From: Paenibacillus sp. XY044
Lineage (GTDB): Bacteria; Bacillota; Bacilli; Paenibacillales; Paenibacillaceae
Direction of reading: 5' to 3'
Assembly (NCBI RefSeq): GCF_002257645.1
Contig: NZ_NQMO01000001.1
Location: 1,288,065 to 1,352,064, forward strand
Length of the DNA stretch: 64,000 nucleotides
Shown here in pieces: positions 43,779 through 52,781 of the stretch; within the stretch, counting starts at the first letter, position 1; each line of letters opens with the position of its first letter. The position numbers and the translations under genes were made by a program. The notes under the pieces are model-generated. The model saw only the letters and a list, made by a program, of their open reading frames with translations. It had not been told where the DNA came from and did not search any database.

Positions 43779-43991
43779 TTGTTATTCCTCCTTAGTGGAT
43801 TGTTGTGTGTTTGTTTCGTTCTTGTTTCCAAGTTTAGCTGTCTTGGCGATAAGCAACAATCACGTAATTCCGATGGAATGCATCACTTTCGCTAATGGAT
43901 CTTTCATCGTATGGGAAATTATGGCGTCCTCCGTTATACTGGATACATTACGAAATATGGCAGCATACGAACCCATGGGAAGGAGACGTTC

Positions 43992-44903
43992 ATGGAACTT
44001 CGACAGCTTGAATACTTTGCAGCGATCTGTAAAGAGATGCATTTCTCCCGGGCCGCCGAAAATCTCTGCACGACGCAGTCGAATTTAAGCCAGCAAATTA
44101 AGTTTCTGGAGAAGGAGCTGGGCACGCCCCTGTTTGACCGGATCGGCAAAAAAATTGCTTTGACCGATGCCGGACGGATTCTGCTCGAACAGAGCCGGCT
44201 GATTTTTGAAAGGGTGGATTACATTCAGGGGGCCATCGCGGACCTTAAGAAAATGGAGGGCGGCAAGCTGGACATCGGCATTCTGCCGGGGGATGGGGAC
44301 CTGCTGTTTGACGCGCTGCTGCTTGATTTTCACCGGGCTTACCCCAAACTGTCCATTTCGGTCAGCGAAACGACGAATGTGTATGAAGAGGTTCTGGCCG
44401 GGTCAAGAGACTTGGGCGTCACGACAATGCCGGAGCGGCCCGACGATCGAATGGCCGTCATCCCGCTGTTTCATGAGGAGTTTGCGCTTGCCGTGCGGTC
44501 GGATCATCCGGCAGCCCGATTAAAGGCGATCCCCTTTGAACAGCTGAAGGAGCTGGATATGGTTACGTTCGGCCCCGACCACCAGATCACCAAGCTGATT
44601 CGGACCTGCTGCCAGGAAAAAGGAATAGAGCTGCATCACCCGATGGTCACCTCGACGCTATCGACGCTTCTCTCCATGGTAGAGCAGGGGATTGGGGCAT
44701 GCATTCTTCCCCGGTTGCTGCTTGACCACCTGGGCCGAGAACAAATCACCGCCGTCGCGCTCCTCCATCCAACGCCGAGCCAGGAGATCTGCATCATTTA
44801 TCGTACGGATAAGTTTTTGGGGAAAGCGGCACGAATCTTCATTGAGGCTTTGCAATCTTACATACAGCGTGTCATTGAAAGCGCAAACCGTTCCCTTGGA
44901 TAA
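43992..44903 (+). CDS. LysR-family transcriptional regulator
   Basis: 303-residue regulator. The ATG at 43992 has AAGGAGA upstream; the open frame runs back to 43911 without support. The N-terminal winged HTH (MELRQLEYFAAICKEMHFSRAAENLCTTQSNLSQQIKFLE) and the C-terminal two-lobed effector domain (GKLDIGILPGDGDLL) are typical. It resembles the CynR/CbbR-type branch. It may control the divergent DinB gene or itself; no T-N11-A site was firmly located. Confidence 0.93.
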   Translation: MELRQLEYFAAICKEMHFSRAAENLCTTQSNLSQQIKFLEKELGTPLFDRIGKKIALTDAGRILLEQSRLIFERVDYIQGAIADLKKMEGGKLDIGILPGDGDLLFDALLLDFHRAYPKLSISVSETTNVYEEVLAGSRDLGVTTMPERPDDRMAVIPLFHEEFALAVRSDHPAARLKAIPFEQLKELDMVTFGPDHQITKLIRTCCQEKGIELHHPMVTSTLSTLLSMVEQGIGACILPRLLLDHLGREQITAVALLHPTPSQEICIIYRTDKFLGKAARIFIEALQSYIQRVIESANRSLG

Positions 44904-44980
44904 CCGGGAACGTCAAAAGCGAATTCATATGTTCATGTAAACCATTGCCCATATAGCTTACAGGAGAGGAGATACGAAAT

Positions 44981-45778
44981 ATGCGCATTCAATTGGACCG
45001 TTTTCCGAACGGTGTGACGAAGGCCGTTACGCTCAGCTTTGACGACGGAAGGGACCATGACCGCAAATTGGTCCGGCTGATGAACGACTATGGCCTTAAG
45101 GGGACGTTTCATCTGAACAGCGGGAATCTCGGCAAAGCAGGATATATTGACAAAATGGAAGTCGCGGCGTTGTTTCAGGGTCATGAGGTTTCGGCCCATA
45201 CGGTGGATCATCCTTTTTTGGAACAGACGCCGCCGGATCAAGTGCTGGGGCAGGTGGTGGCAGACCGCAAAGCTTTGGAGGAGCTGGTCAGCTATCCGGT
45301 TAAAGGGATGAGCTATCCGTTTGGTACATACAGCGATCAGGTTGTGATCATATTGCGGTCCATCGGTATCGAATACGCCCGTACGGTGAACAGTCATGGC
45401 GGCTTTCATAAGCCGGAGGACTGGCTTCGCTGGCATCCGACCTGCCACCATAAGCAAATGGTCGGGTATGCCGATCAATGGATCCGGATGCAGCAGAGAT
45501 ATTCGAGAATGTCCCTTTTCTACGTATGGGGGCACAGCTATGAATTCGAAAACGACGATAACTGGGATCTGGTGGAGCGGTTCGGTGAAGCGATTGGCGG
45601 CAAGGATGACACTTGGTACGCAACCAACGCGGAAATTTACGCCTACTGCAAGGCTGTGGATGGACTGCGGTACTCTGCCGATTCACGCCTCATCCATAAT
45701 CCGTCGGCCCAATCGGTATGGCTTAGCGTAGATGGAGACCCGGTCGAAGTCGGCTCCGGAGAAATTGTACGGTTGTAG
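44981..45778 (+). CDS. Polysaccharide deacetylase family protein (CE4, NodB-like)
   Basis: 265-residue deacetylase. The NodB motifs are motif 1 SFDDG (Asp21, Asp22) and motif 2 HTVDH (His73, His77), which together bind the metal. Motif 3 is likely SYPFGTYS. No signal peptide is visible, so it may be cytoplasmic, unlike peptidoglycan deacetylases. AGGAGAGG precedes the ATG. It lies 225 bases upstream of a large GH95-like gene and is followed by its own terminator. It probably removes acetyl groups from oligosaccharides. Confidence 0.92.
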   Translation: MRIQLDRFPNGVTKAVTLSFDDGRDHDRKLVRLMNDYGLKGTFHLNSGNLGKAGYIDKMEVAALFQGHEVSAHTVDHPFLEQTPPDQVLGQVVADRKALEELVSYPVKGMSYPFGTYSDQVVIILRSIGIEYARTVNSHGGFHKPEDWLRWHPTCHHKQMVGYADQWIRMQQRYSRMSLFYVWGHSYEFENDDNWDLVERFGEAIGGKDDTWYATNAEIYAYCKAVDGLRYSADSRLIHNPSAQSVWLSVDGDPVEVGSGEIVRL

Positions 45779-45810
45779 AACAAACAACATCAATCCAGAC
45801 TCCATTGCAA

Positions 45811-45840
45811 GGAAGCCGTCCAGTGCGGCTTTCTTTTTTG
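45811..45840 (+). terminator. Terminator after deacetylase gene
   Basis: Stem GGAAGCCG / CGGCTTTC with one wobble pair, seven-base loop and six T. Confidence 0.85.
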
Positions 45841-46006
45841 TCGCCGTTGATCGGTTCGGATCGTTTTTTCGTAACAAATTCCATGTCCATCGTAACTTAT
45901 TCATACTGGCAGCATCCCGCGCACGATTAAGATAGGTATGGATGGATTCAACATTTAGCGCGATAGATTAAGGCCTTTTTATCACACACGCGGGGAGTGC
46001 AGGCCA

Positions 46007-48565
46007 GTGGAAAAAGCAGTGGAATCACAGAACATGGATATGCGCGAGCATGTCTCGCGGGCGGATTTGCGTTATCAGCATACCGTGAAGCGAAGCGAGG
46101 GCGGTCTCCCGCTCGGAAACGGCCGGATGGGCAGTCTAATATGGACTTCCCCGTCAGCTCTCAAGTTTCAGATCAACCGGGCCGATGTGTATGCGAACGA
46201 CAGCCGCACCAACAGCTTCAACCAGCGGCATTCGGATTATGCTTACGGCTGCGGCTTTGTCGATATTGACCTGGTCGATTATGGCGATGACGTATTTCGT
46301 GACGAAGGAATTCGGCAGCATCTAAGCCTGTATGACGCGACCGCATCAATCGCGGGGAACGGAGTGGAGGCAGAGGCATTTGCTGCGTCCGGGCATGATG
46401 TTTTCGGCCTCCGGATTCATGATCGTCGGCAGGAACCGCAGGTGATCAACCTCAAGCTCAAAATGCTGCGTCCGGCAGAGGTCGTGACCAAAAACCACTC
46501 GGCCGTATCACGCCTCAGCATGAGAGACGGGATGATGGTACTTCATCAAGAATTTCGCGAAGGCGATTATTACTGCGCTTCCGCGGTCGTCATCGCGATA
46601 ACGGGAAGGGACGCGAGGGTGAGGATGAACGACGAGTACGGCGGCCGGCAGCCTGTCGGCGACTATCGGGAGAGCCTGGTGATCGGCCAGCCGAATGAGA
46701 CGGAAATGCGCCTGTGCGTCAAACCGGGAAACGGCAGCTTTGATATATTTATAGGCAGCGCAGCCTGCTTTGATGAGAAGGAGGATGTCATCGGGGAAGC
46801 TATACAAACGATACGGCTTGCCCTGCAGTCGGGATATGACGCAATGCTTGCGGAGCATCGCCGTTGGTGGCATTCATTTTGGGACAAATCGTATATCCGC
46901 CTTCAAAGCGTGGATGGGCGTGCCGAATTCGTGGAGCAGCATTACACATATTATTTATACTTAATGGCATCGAACTCACGGGACTCGCGGTTTCCTCCGA
47001 ATTTCGGCGGCATGCTGCTCAGCCCGCGCGGGGATCTTCGGCATTGGGGGGCCATGCATTGGTGGAACAATATGAATCTGTATTATAACGCGGTGCTTCC
47101 CACCGGGCATTACGAGCTGTTCCATCCGTATTTCAACATGTATTCGTCCATGTACGACTCCTGCGCAGCCGCCGCAAGGCAGCAGTGGGGAAGTCAAGGC
47201 ATTTATATTCCGGAAGTCGTGTCCTTCAACGGGCTAGAAGAGCTGCCGGAAGACATTGCGAAGGAAATGAGGGACCTCTATTTGCTGCGCAAACCATGGG
47301 AACAGATGTCCGACCGGTTTCGCGAGTATGCGGATACCAAGCGGCCGCATGAAAGCCGTTGGAACTGGAAATATCACGAAAAATATGTGGATGGCAGGTT
47401 TACGTACAAGGAAAGAGGCTATGGCCCCTTTGGATTCACGACGCACATGTTCGCCACCCAGGTCGGAATTGCATATCACTACTGGTTGTACTACGAGTAC
47501 ACCAAGGACGAAGAATGGCTGCGGGCGCGCGCCTATCCCATCATCCGGGGCGTCGCCGAGTTTTTTCACCATTACCCGAACCTGCGGAAGGACGAGGACG
47601 GGTTGTATCATATCTATCACACGACCAGCGACGAAAAATATTACGGCGGCAAAGACACGATGGATTCGATGGCGGCCATGCATACGATCTTCCCGATCGC
47701 CCTCCGGGCATCGGACATCCTCGGAGAGGATCGCGATCTACGGCAGGCGTGGCAGGAACTGTACGATCACCTTGCCCCGCTGCCGCGAAGCGACCAGGCG
47801 GACGCAGTCCTGAAAACGGGAGAAGGGGAAGCGGCCGTATGGGTTGGCGCGCTCGGTCCGGTGTTGGATCATAAAAGCCATATCGACGTGAAGCCTGCCT
47901 ATTTCGGCAGCCTATGCTCGCTCGAAACCGCTGCTAGTAACCGCGACATGTTCGAGACGACTCTGGCGACGATCCGATACCAGGAGGAGCTTATCGATCG
48001 CGAGTGGAGCAGGGCTTCGTCGGAAATGTCGGGTATGGCCCGCGTACTGGCCAATATGGGGCTTGCCGAGCCTTTTAAGCAGGTTGTCTTGGCCCAGCTG
48101 GAATGTGTGAACGCGGAGCGGGATTACTGCTATTTTGACGATACAGGCCGAATCAAATCGTTTGAAAACCGCTTGACCGTCAGGGAAGGGGTGAACTGCA
48201 TCAGCATTCAGCGTCTCGGCAACGCAGCTGCCGCGCTTCAATCGGCACTGTGCCAAAGCCAGCCTGCAGGCCCCGGACAGGATTCGGTTATCCGCCTGTT
48301 CTCTGCATGCCCTGCGGATTGGAACGCGGAATTTTCTTTATGGTGTCCTGGTGGATTTAATGTCAAATCTTCCATACAGGGCGGCGATATTTCATATGTA
48401 ACGATTACAGCCGCCCTGGGAGGAACGTGCCGTATTCGAAACCCATGGGGAGAAGGCGAAGTGTGCCTGCAGAAAAAAGGCGGTGAGGTTCAAATCTTGA
48501 AAGACCCGCTGCTGCAGTTTGAAACGGAAACAGGCGAAGAGTTTTTGCTTTCCCCGAATCGGTAA
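46007..48565 (+). CDS. GH95-like/DUF5703 glycoside hydrolase
   Basis: 852-residue protein without a signal peptide. The N-terminal domain has EGGLPLGNGRMGSLIW, similar to the GH95 start, and KFQINRADVYANDSR. The helical catalytic part carries WGAMHWWNNMNLYYNAVLPTGH and YGPFGFTTHMFATQVGIAYHYWLYYEYT, a pattern of (alpha/alpha)6 glycosidases related to GH95 and DUF5703 proteins. The start is a GTG nine bases after GGGGAG. It is convergent with a sulfatase gene. The substrate is presumably an alpha-linked deoxyhexose or galactose, but this is inferred; the GH95 catalytic residues were not matched one by one. Confidence 0.85.
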   Translation: MEKAVESQNMDMREHVSRADLRYQHTVKRSEGGLPLGNGRMGSLIWTSPSALKFQINRADVYANDSRTNSFNQRHSDYAYGCGFVDIDLVDYGDDVFRDEGIRQHLSLYDATASIAGNGVEAEAFAASGHDVFGLRIHDRRQEPQVINLKLKMLRPAEVVTKNHSAVSRLSMRDGMMVLHQEFREGDYYCASAVVIAITGRDARVRMNDEYGGRQPVGDYRESLVIGQPNETEMRLCVKPGNGSFDIFIGSAACFDEKEDVIGEAIQTIRLALQSGYDAMLAEHRRWWHSFWDKSYIRLQSVDGRAEFVEQHYTYYLYLMASNSRDSRFPPNFGGMLLSPRGDLRHWGAMHWWNNMNLYYNAVLPTGHYELFHPYFNMYSSMYDSCAAAARQQWGSQGIYIPEVVSFNGLEELPEDIAKEMRDLYLLRKPWEQMSDRFREYADTKRPHESRWNWKYHEKYVDGRFTYKERGYGPFGFTTHMFATQVGIAYHYWLYYEYTKDEEWLRARAYPIIRGVAEFFHHYPNLRKDEDGLYHIYHTTSDEKYYGGKDTMDSMAAMHTIFPIALRASDILGEDRDLRQAWQELYDHLAPLPRSDQADAVLKTGEGEAAVWVGALGPVLDHKSHIDVKPAYFGSLCSLETAASNRDMFETTLATIRYQEELIDREWSRASSEMSGMARVLANMGLAEPFKQVVLAQLECVNAERDYCYFDDTGRIKSFENRLTVREGVNCISIQRLGNAAAALQSALCQSQPAGPGQDSVIRLFSACPADWNAEFSLWCPGGFNVKSSIQGGDISYVTITAALGGTCRIRNPWGEGEVCLQKKGGEVQILKDPLLQFETETGEEFLLSPNR

Positions 48566-48574
48566 ATGAGTTGA

Positions 48575-48612
48575 AAAAGCCCGAATCACTTCAAAGTGAA
48601 TCGGGCTTTTAT
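48575..48612 (+). terminator. Bidirectional terminator between glycosidase and sulfatase
   Basis: An almost perfect stem of 17 pairs (AAAAGCCCGA... / ...TCGGGCTTTT) with a single A-A mismatch. T runs occur on both strands. Confidence 0.92.
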
Positions 48613-48692
48613 TGGTTGTATTTTCGATGATCTGATGGCTGAACTTCCGTACATTCAAGCAAAAGATGAAGCAGACCGGGTTTGTACTGGGC

Positions 48693-50228
48693 TTATGCTC
48701 CGGTAACCCTCGGCATCGGCATCGATTCTTTGCCGAGCTCCGCCCATGCATATTTAAGCAGGAGTTCGGTTTTGAGCGGCGCGTGATCCGGATCGTCCCA
48801 TAAATTGTTCAGCTCTCCGGGGTCTTCCTGCAGATCGAAGATTTCACCGTAGGTCTGATTGTAATAAACCGTGATTTTATAGCGTTCATCTACATAGGTT
48901 TTCTGATGAATGGTGGTCGGTTCATGCCTGAACTCGCATATGGCGTGGTTCCGCGCCTGTGCAGTTTCGGCGAGCCATACCTTCTTCTGGTCGATGCCCG
49001 TCATGGCGTAAGGAACCGGCAGGTCGCACAGGGAAAGGAAGGTCGGAGCCAAATCCACCAGAGATTGGATGGCGCTGCTCCGCTTGCCGGCCGGTACTTG
49101 ACCGGGGTATCTGACGATAAACGGCAGCTTGATCAAGTCCTCATAATGAAATCCGCCCTTGGCTTGCAAACCGTGCTGTCCGAAGAAATGGCCGTGATCC
49201 GTCGTAAAGACGACGATCGTGTTATCGGCAATGCCCAGTTCGTCGAGCTTATCGAGAATGCGCCCGATGTACTTATCCATCATGCTGATCATCCCATAGT
49301 AGATGGCGACCAGCTTTTTCTTGTCATCGTCCGTCAAGCGCTTCCTGCTGCCATACTCGTAATAATGATGCGACCGGTAACCGTGAATGCCATGTCCCGT
49401 TTCCTGCAGATCAGAGAAATCAGGATGCTCTTCCTGCGTTTTGGCAAAATGCGGCGGATTGTGGTCATGCTCGCCCGGCACCATCTCAGGGATGGTGAGC
49501 TGTTCGGGATCGTACATCGTATCCCATGGCTCCGGAACAAGGTATTCCGGGTGCGGGTCGAAGAAGCTGGACCACAGAAAAAAGCTTTCGTCATTTTCGT
49601 GATACTGATCCAGCAAAGCATTGGTCCGCTCGGCAATCCAGGTGTTGTAATGGTACTCTTCGGGGATCGGCCACGTATACGTTTGATCCCGTTCCATGGT
49701 ACCTGTCGGGGGCAAGAAGTAGTCTCGCCAGTTATGGCAGCCTTTCTCTTCCATCCACAGCGCATAATGCTGCCCGACGTGGGCTTCATTGGTGTGATTA
49801 CGCGCCAGCTCCACATGGTCAAAACCGTAGAATCCGTCTTTGTAATTTTTCCAAAATTCGAGATCCTGCAGAATGGGGTAAGCTTCAAGCGACGGAAATT
49901 CCTCGGTCGACGTGAGCGGCTGAAAGTGCGCTTTACCGATCAGCCCGGTCCGGTATCCGCCTTGTTTGAAATCTTCGCCAACCGTGTGCCGGTCCTCCAG
50001 CAATTTGGTCCCGAGCGTCCACGCGCCATGCTGGCTTGGGTACATGCCGGTAATGATCGAGGCACGGCTCGGCGTGCAGGTCGGATTAGGGCAATATGCC
50101 CGATCGAATGTCGTCCCTTCCCGGACAAGCCGGTCCAGATTCGGGGTATGTATTTCAGGATTAAAGGCGCCAATCGTATTCCAATGCTGCTGATCGCTGG
50201 TGATTAACAAAATATTAGGTTTCTTCAT
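48693..50228 (-). CDS. Type I (formylglycine) sulfatase
   Basis: 511-residue arylsulfatase-family hydrolase removing sulfate esters. The N-terminal metal site is ILLITSDQQHWN (Asp12, Gln13). The formylglycine motif is CTPSR with Cys51, so it needs an anaerobic (anSME) or FGE-type maturase encoded elsewhere. IVVFTTDHGHFFGQHG is the second metal and catalytic segment. No signal peptide is visible, so it probably acts on imported oligosaccharides. GAGGAGG precedes the ATG. It is divergent from an AraC regulator (117 bases) that probably controls it. Confidence 0.94.
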   Translation of the reverse strand: MKKPNILLITSDQQHWNTIGAFNPEIHTPNLDRLVREGTTFDRAYCPNPTCTPSRASIITGMYPSQHGAWTLGTKLLEDRHTVGEDFKQGGYRTGLIGKAHFQPLTSTEEFPSLEAYPILQDLEFWKNYKDGFYGFDHVELARNHTNEAHVGQHYALWMEEKGCHNWRDYFLPPTGTMERDQTYTWPIPEEYHYNTWIAERTNALLDQYHENDESFFLWSSFFDPHPEYLVPEPWDTMYDPEQLTIPEMVPGEHDHNPPHFAKTQEEHPDFSDLQETGHGIHGYRSHHYYEYGSRKRLTDDDKKKLVAIYYGMISMMDKYIGRILDKLDELGIADNTIVVFTTDHGHFFGQHGLQAKGGFHYEDLIKLPFIVRYPGQVPAGKRSSAIQSLVDLAPTFLSLCDLPVPYAMTGIDQKKVWLAETAQARNHAICEFRHEPTTIHQKTYVDERYKITVYYNQTYGEIFDLQEDPGELNNLWDDPDHAPLKTELLLKYAWAELGKESMPMPRVTGA

Positions 50229-50345
50229 CCGTCATCCTCCTCGACCTGATTATATGAAACAGGGTGCGCAAAGTGAATGGCGTATTGTATGTTAGATTTA
50301 TCATTTTGTCAGTTCATGCAAGAATAGAGGGGAGGAGGAGCACGA

Positions 50346-51221
50346 ATGCTGCAGGAATATGATCATGAATTCGCGGAGTTTTTATATTACACGCCGACCA
50401 GGATAGATAGCGGGACACCGTTTTGGTTGGTCAGAGCCGGACGGAGCACGGCGAAGCCGGGATACCGAATCGGTCCGCGCAGAATTGAATGTTACAGTAT
50501 TCATTTTGTCAGGGCAGGCAGCCTGATGGTTGAATATGGGGGGCAAACGTACAGACTCCAGGCAGGCGATGCCTTTTGCATGTATCCGAACCGGACCTAT
50601 ATGTATTACAAGCCAAGCGACGATCATTCTTTGCAATTGACATGGTTGGCCATGGATGGTTCCGGGATGGAACATATGCTGAATTTGGCGGGCTTCCATC
50701 CGGAAGAACCCTGCTCCAGAAGCCGGTGGACTCCGGAATTAGCGAATTTGATCCGTAAGTTGTTTACGGAGTGGAAGGAAGGAAAGGCGGATGAGGTTGC
50801 CGTCGCCCTAAACCTGAAAGGGCTGCTGTACCAAGCGTTATCCCAATTGGTCTCGAGCGCCAGACCAGCGGACGAGTCTCAACGTACGACAACGATAAAA
50901 AAAAGCAAAGCTTCTCAGTGGACCGAGTACATTGAATGGCACGCCGCCGAGGGAATCACGGTTCAGCAGGTTGCCGAGTTTGCCAGTCTGAACCGGACTT
51001 ATTTTTCGACGCAGTTTACGAAGCTCGTAGGCTTGACGCCAGCCGAGTATATTGCCAAGGTTAAAATGGACAAGGCCAAGCAAATGCTGTCAGGAACGTC
51101 GGCCGCCGTTACGGAAATCGCCTATTCCCTTGGATATCCGACTCTGTTTGCATTTACTCGTGCCTTCAAAAACTACTGTTCGATGTCCCCGTCAGAGTAC
51201 CGGAAGCAGCACCAAGTATAG
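50346..51221 (+). CDS. AraC-family regulator with cupin sensor domain
   Basis: 291-residue regulator. The cupin half includes VRAGSLMVEYGGQTYRLQAGDAFCMYPN, and the C-terminal AraC domain ends YPTLFAFTRAFKNYCSMSPSEYRKQ. GGGAGGAGG precedes the ATG. It is divergent from the sulfatase gene and is the likely switch for it. It is convergent with the interrupted response regulator; the two stop codons are only a few bases apart. Confidence 0.92.
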   Translation: MLQEYDHEFAEFLYYTPTRIDSGTPFWLVRAGRSTAKPGYRIGPRRIECYSIHFVRAGSLMVEYGGQTYRLQAGDAFCMYPNRTYMYYKPSDDHSLQLTWLAMDGSGMEHMLNLAGFHPEEPCSRSRWTPELANLIRKLFTEWKEGKADEVAVALNLKGLLYQALSQLVSSARPADESQRTTTIKKSKASQWTEYIEWHAAEGITVQQVAEFASLNRTYFSTQFTKLVGLTPAEYIAKVKMDKAKQMLSGTSAAVTEIAYSLGYPTLFAFTRAFKNYCSMSPSEYRKQHQV

Positions 51222-51227
51222 ACGGGT

Positions 51228-52355
51228 TTAGGCTTGGCATTCTCTGACCGTGTTTTTATATTCGACCGGGCTCTGCCCGACCCGCTCTTTGAATACCTTC
51301 GAGAAATAGTGTTGATCGCCAAAACAAAGCGCGTCAGAAATGTCCTTGATAAGCATCTCGGGTCGTCTCTCCATCAAACTGCAGGCTTCACCTATTTTCA
51401 TGGCGGTATAGTAAGCTACAAACGTTTGTCCGGTAAATCGTTTGAAGATACGGCTAATATATGAGGGACTGACATGGAATTTCAGTACCAAATCCGAAAT
51501 GGAAACATGCGAATACAAATTTATGCGTAAATATTGTTCCATTTGTTCAAATAGCGTGTTGCCGCTCTTTTTGTTTTGGGATTTTAGCTGAGAAAAGCCC
51601 TGATCGACCAAACTCAGCACTTCGGCGCGAAAAGACTCATAACATGGCATTTGGAATAACAGATCCAAGTCGCAGAGTTTTGCTGTAATCGAGAACTCCT
51701 TACCTGCCGTTTGGTTTTGGCCCGCCCCCAATTCACGAGAAAAGGCTGCAGCTACCTGTCTCAACAGCCGTTTGGCATCGGACAATTTGACGTTTTCAGT
51801 TGCCCAGTGGGCTAATTGCTCGGACAGCAGCAGGACGAACCGGTCCTGATTCCGCTGCTCTAACAGGGAGACCAGCATTTGAGCCGTTTGATCCATTTCG
51901 ATCGACGAGGCACCGGTGGCGGGCCAGGGGAGTGCGCAGTCGATCATGATCGGCTGAAATAGGAGCAGATGTTGTTCCAGCATCAAATCGGAGTCGCGGC
52001 ATGCAGCCGGCAGCGAATTCCACGCCATCGGTTGGATCGAGGCCGCCAGGGAAACGGGGTATCCATGTTCCATCAACTTGTTCTGCATGTCCGCCATCCA
52101 CGACGTACCCGCATCGTAATCATTCATCCAGGCTGAGTCAGCTATCAGCAGCAGCTTGTCGGGAGCGGCCATCGGAATCACCCAGAAGGGGACAGGAGAG
52201 GAGAGACAGGAGGCTGCATGACCTGCCGTAAATTCAGCTTTAACCGGGGCGAAAGGCTGCCGGCGTATTACCGCAAATACATTTTGCGATTGATAAAAAT
52301 ACTGCTTCTGCTTCATTTCCAGCCAGTAGCTTTCGTTCACCAAGCCTTGGAACAA
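51228..52355 (-). CDS. Output half of an interrupted YesN response regulator (AraC-type HTH)
   Basis: 375-codon frame containing the linker and C-terminal AraC-type DNA-binding domain (HVSISDLVLKFHVSPSYISRIFKRFTG, ending FKERVGQSPVEYK). It is in the same frame as the receiver-domain piece upstream and is separated from it only by an in-frame TAG and three codons. The first available start codon is a TTG at 52355; the next Met is at 52316. Neither has a convincing ribosome site. If expressed alone it would be an unphosphorylatable DNA-binding protein. Confidence 0.7.
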   Translation of the reverse strand: MFQGLVNESYWLEMKQKQYFYQSQNVFAVIRRQPFAPVKAEFTAGHAASCLSSPVPFWVIPMAAPDKLLLIADSAWMNDYDAGTSWMADMQNKLMEHGYPVSLAASIQPMAWNSLPAACRDSDLMLEQHLLLFQPIMIDCALPWPATGASSIEMDQTAQMLVSLLEQRNQDRFVLLLSEQLAHWATENVKLSDAKRLLRQVAAAFSRELGAGQNQTAGKEFSITAKLCDLDLLFQMPCYESFRAEVLSLVDQGFSQLKSQNKKSGNTLFEQMEQYLRINLYSHVSISDLVLKFHVSPSYISRIFKRFTGQTFVAYYTAMKIGEACSLMERRPEMLIKDISDALCFGDQHYFSKVFKERVGQSPVEYKNTVRECQA

Positions 52356-52364
52356 GGCGGCAGT

Positions 52365-52751
52365 CTAATCATGAGAGCGGTGCAGCTTCTTGAAGATGCG
52401 ATCCATGACCTCAGCGAAATCGTTTTTGTTAACGGGTTTAAGCAAGTAATCATCGACCTGCAGGGTGATTGCTTTCCGGGTATATTCAAAATCGCTATAG
52501 CCGCTGATCAGAACGGTTTTGAGCCCGGGCTGCAGCTGTTTTAACCGTTCAATAAGCGTGAGCCCGTCCATCTTCGGCATGCGGATATCCGTCAAAAGAA
52601 TGTCAATCGGTTGTAACTGAAACGCGGCTACGGCTTCATCCCCGTTAGAGGCTGTTGCAACGACTGTGACCGGCAGACCGGAGGCCTCAAGCAGGCTCTT
52701 GATGTTGCGCAGGATCGGTTTGCTGTCCTCCGCAATCAAAACGTTGTACAC
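52365..52751 (-). CDS. Receiver-domain half of an interrupted YesN response regulator
   Basis: 128-residue frame encoding a complete receiver domain: acidic pocket AED at 7-9, phospho-acceptor Asp55 (ILLTDIRMPK), a Thr/Ser switch (VLISGYSDF) and the Lys in YLLKPVNK. It starts at a GTG with GGAGGTTA ahead and ends at a TAG directly after the domain. The kinase gene lies 30 bases upstream. As a stand-alone CheY-like protein it could still accept phosphate but could not bind DNA. Confidence 0.75.
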   Translation of the reverse strand: MYNVLIAEDSKPILRNIKSLLEASGLPVTVVATASNGDEAVAAFQLQPIDILLTDIRMPKMDGLTLIERLKQLQPGLKTVLISGYSDFEYTRKAITLQVDDYLLKPVNKNDFAEVMDRIFKKLHRSHD

Positions 52752-52781
52752 AGAAATAACCTCCTTCCAAACAAGTGGTGT

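Larger units (their letters stand above)
51228..52751 (-). pseudogene. YesN-type response regulator split by in-frame TAG
   Basis: The two adjacent frames 52365-52751 and 51228-52355 join into one 508-codon reading frame. A single TAG at 52365-52367 is the only break, between HRSHD and TAALFQGL. The combined length and domain order (REC, linker, AraC HTH) equal the intact YesN copy at 9347-10915. Options are a nonsense mutation, a sequencing error, or suppression. The partner kinase gene upstream is intact. Confidence 0.75.

Noticed and set aside
48906-50207. 433-codon plus-strand frame opposite the sulfatase
   Set aside because: The sulfatase on the minus strand has the CTPSR motif and metal sites; the antisense frame shows no conserved features.
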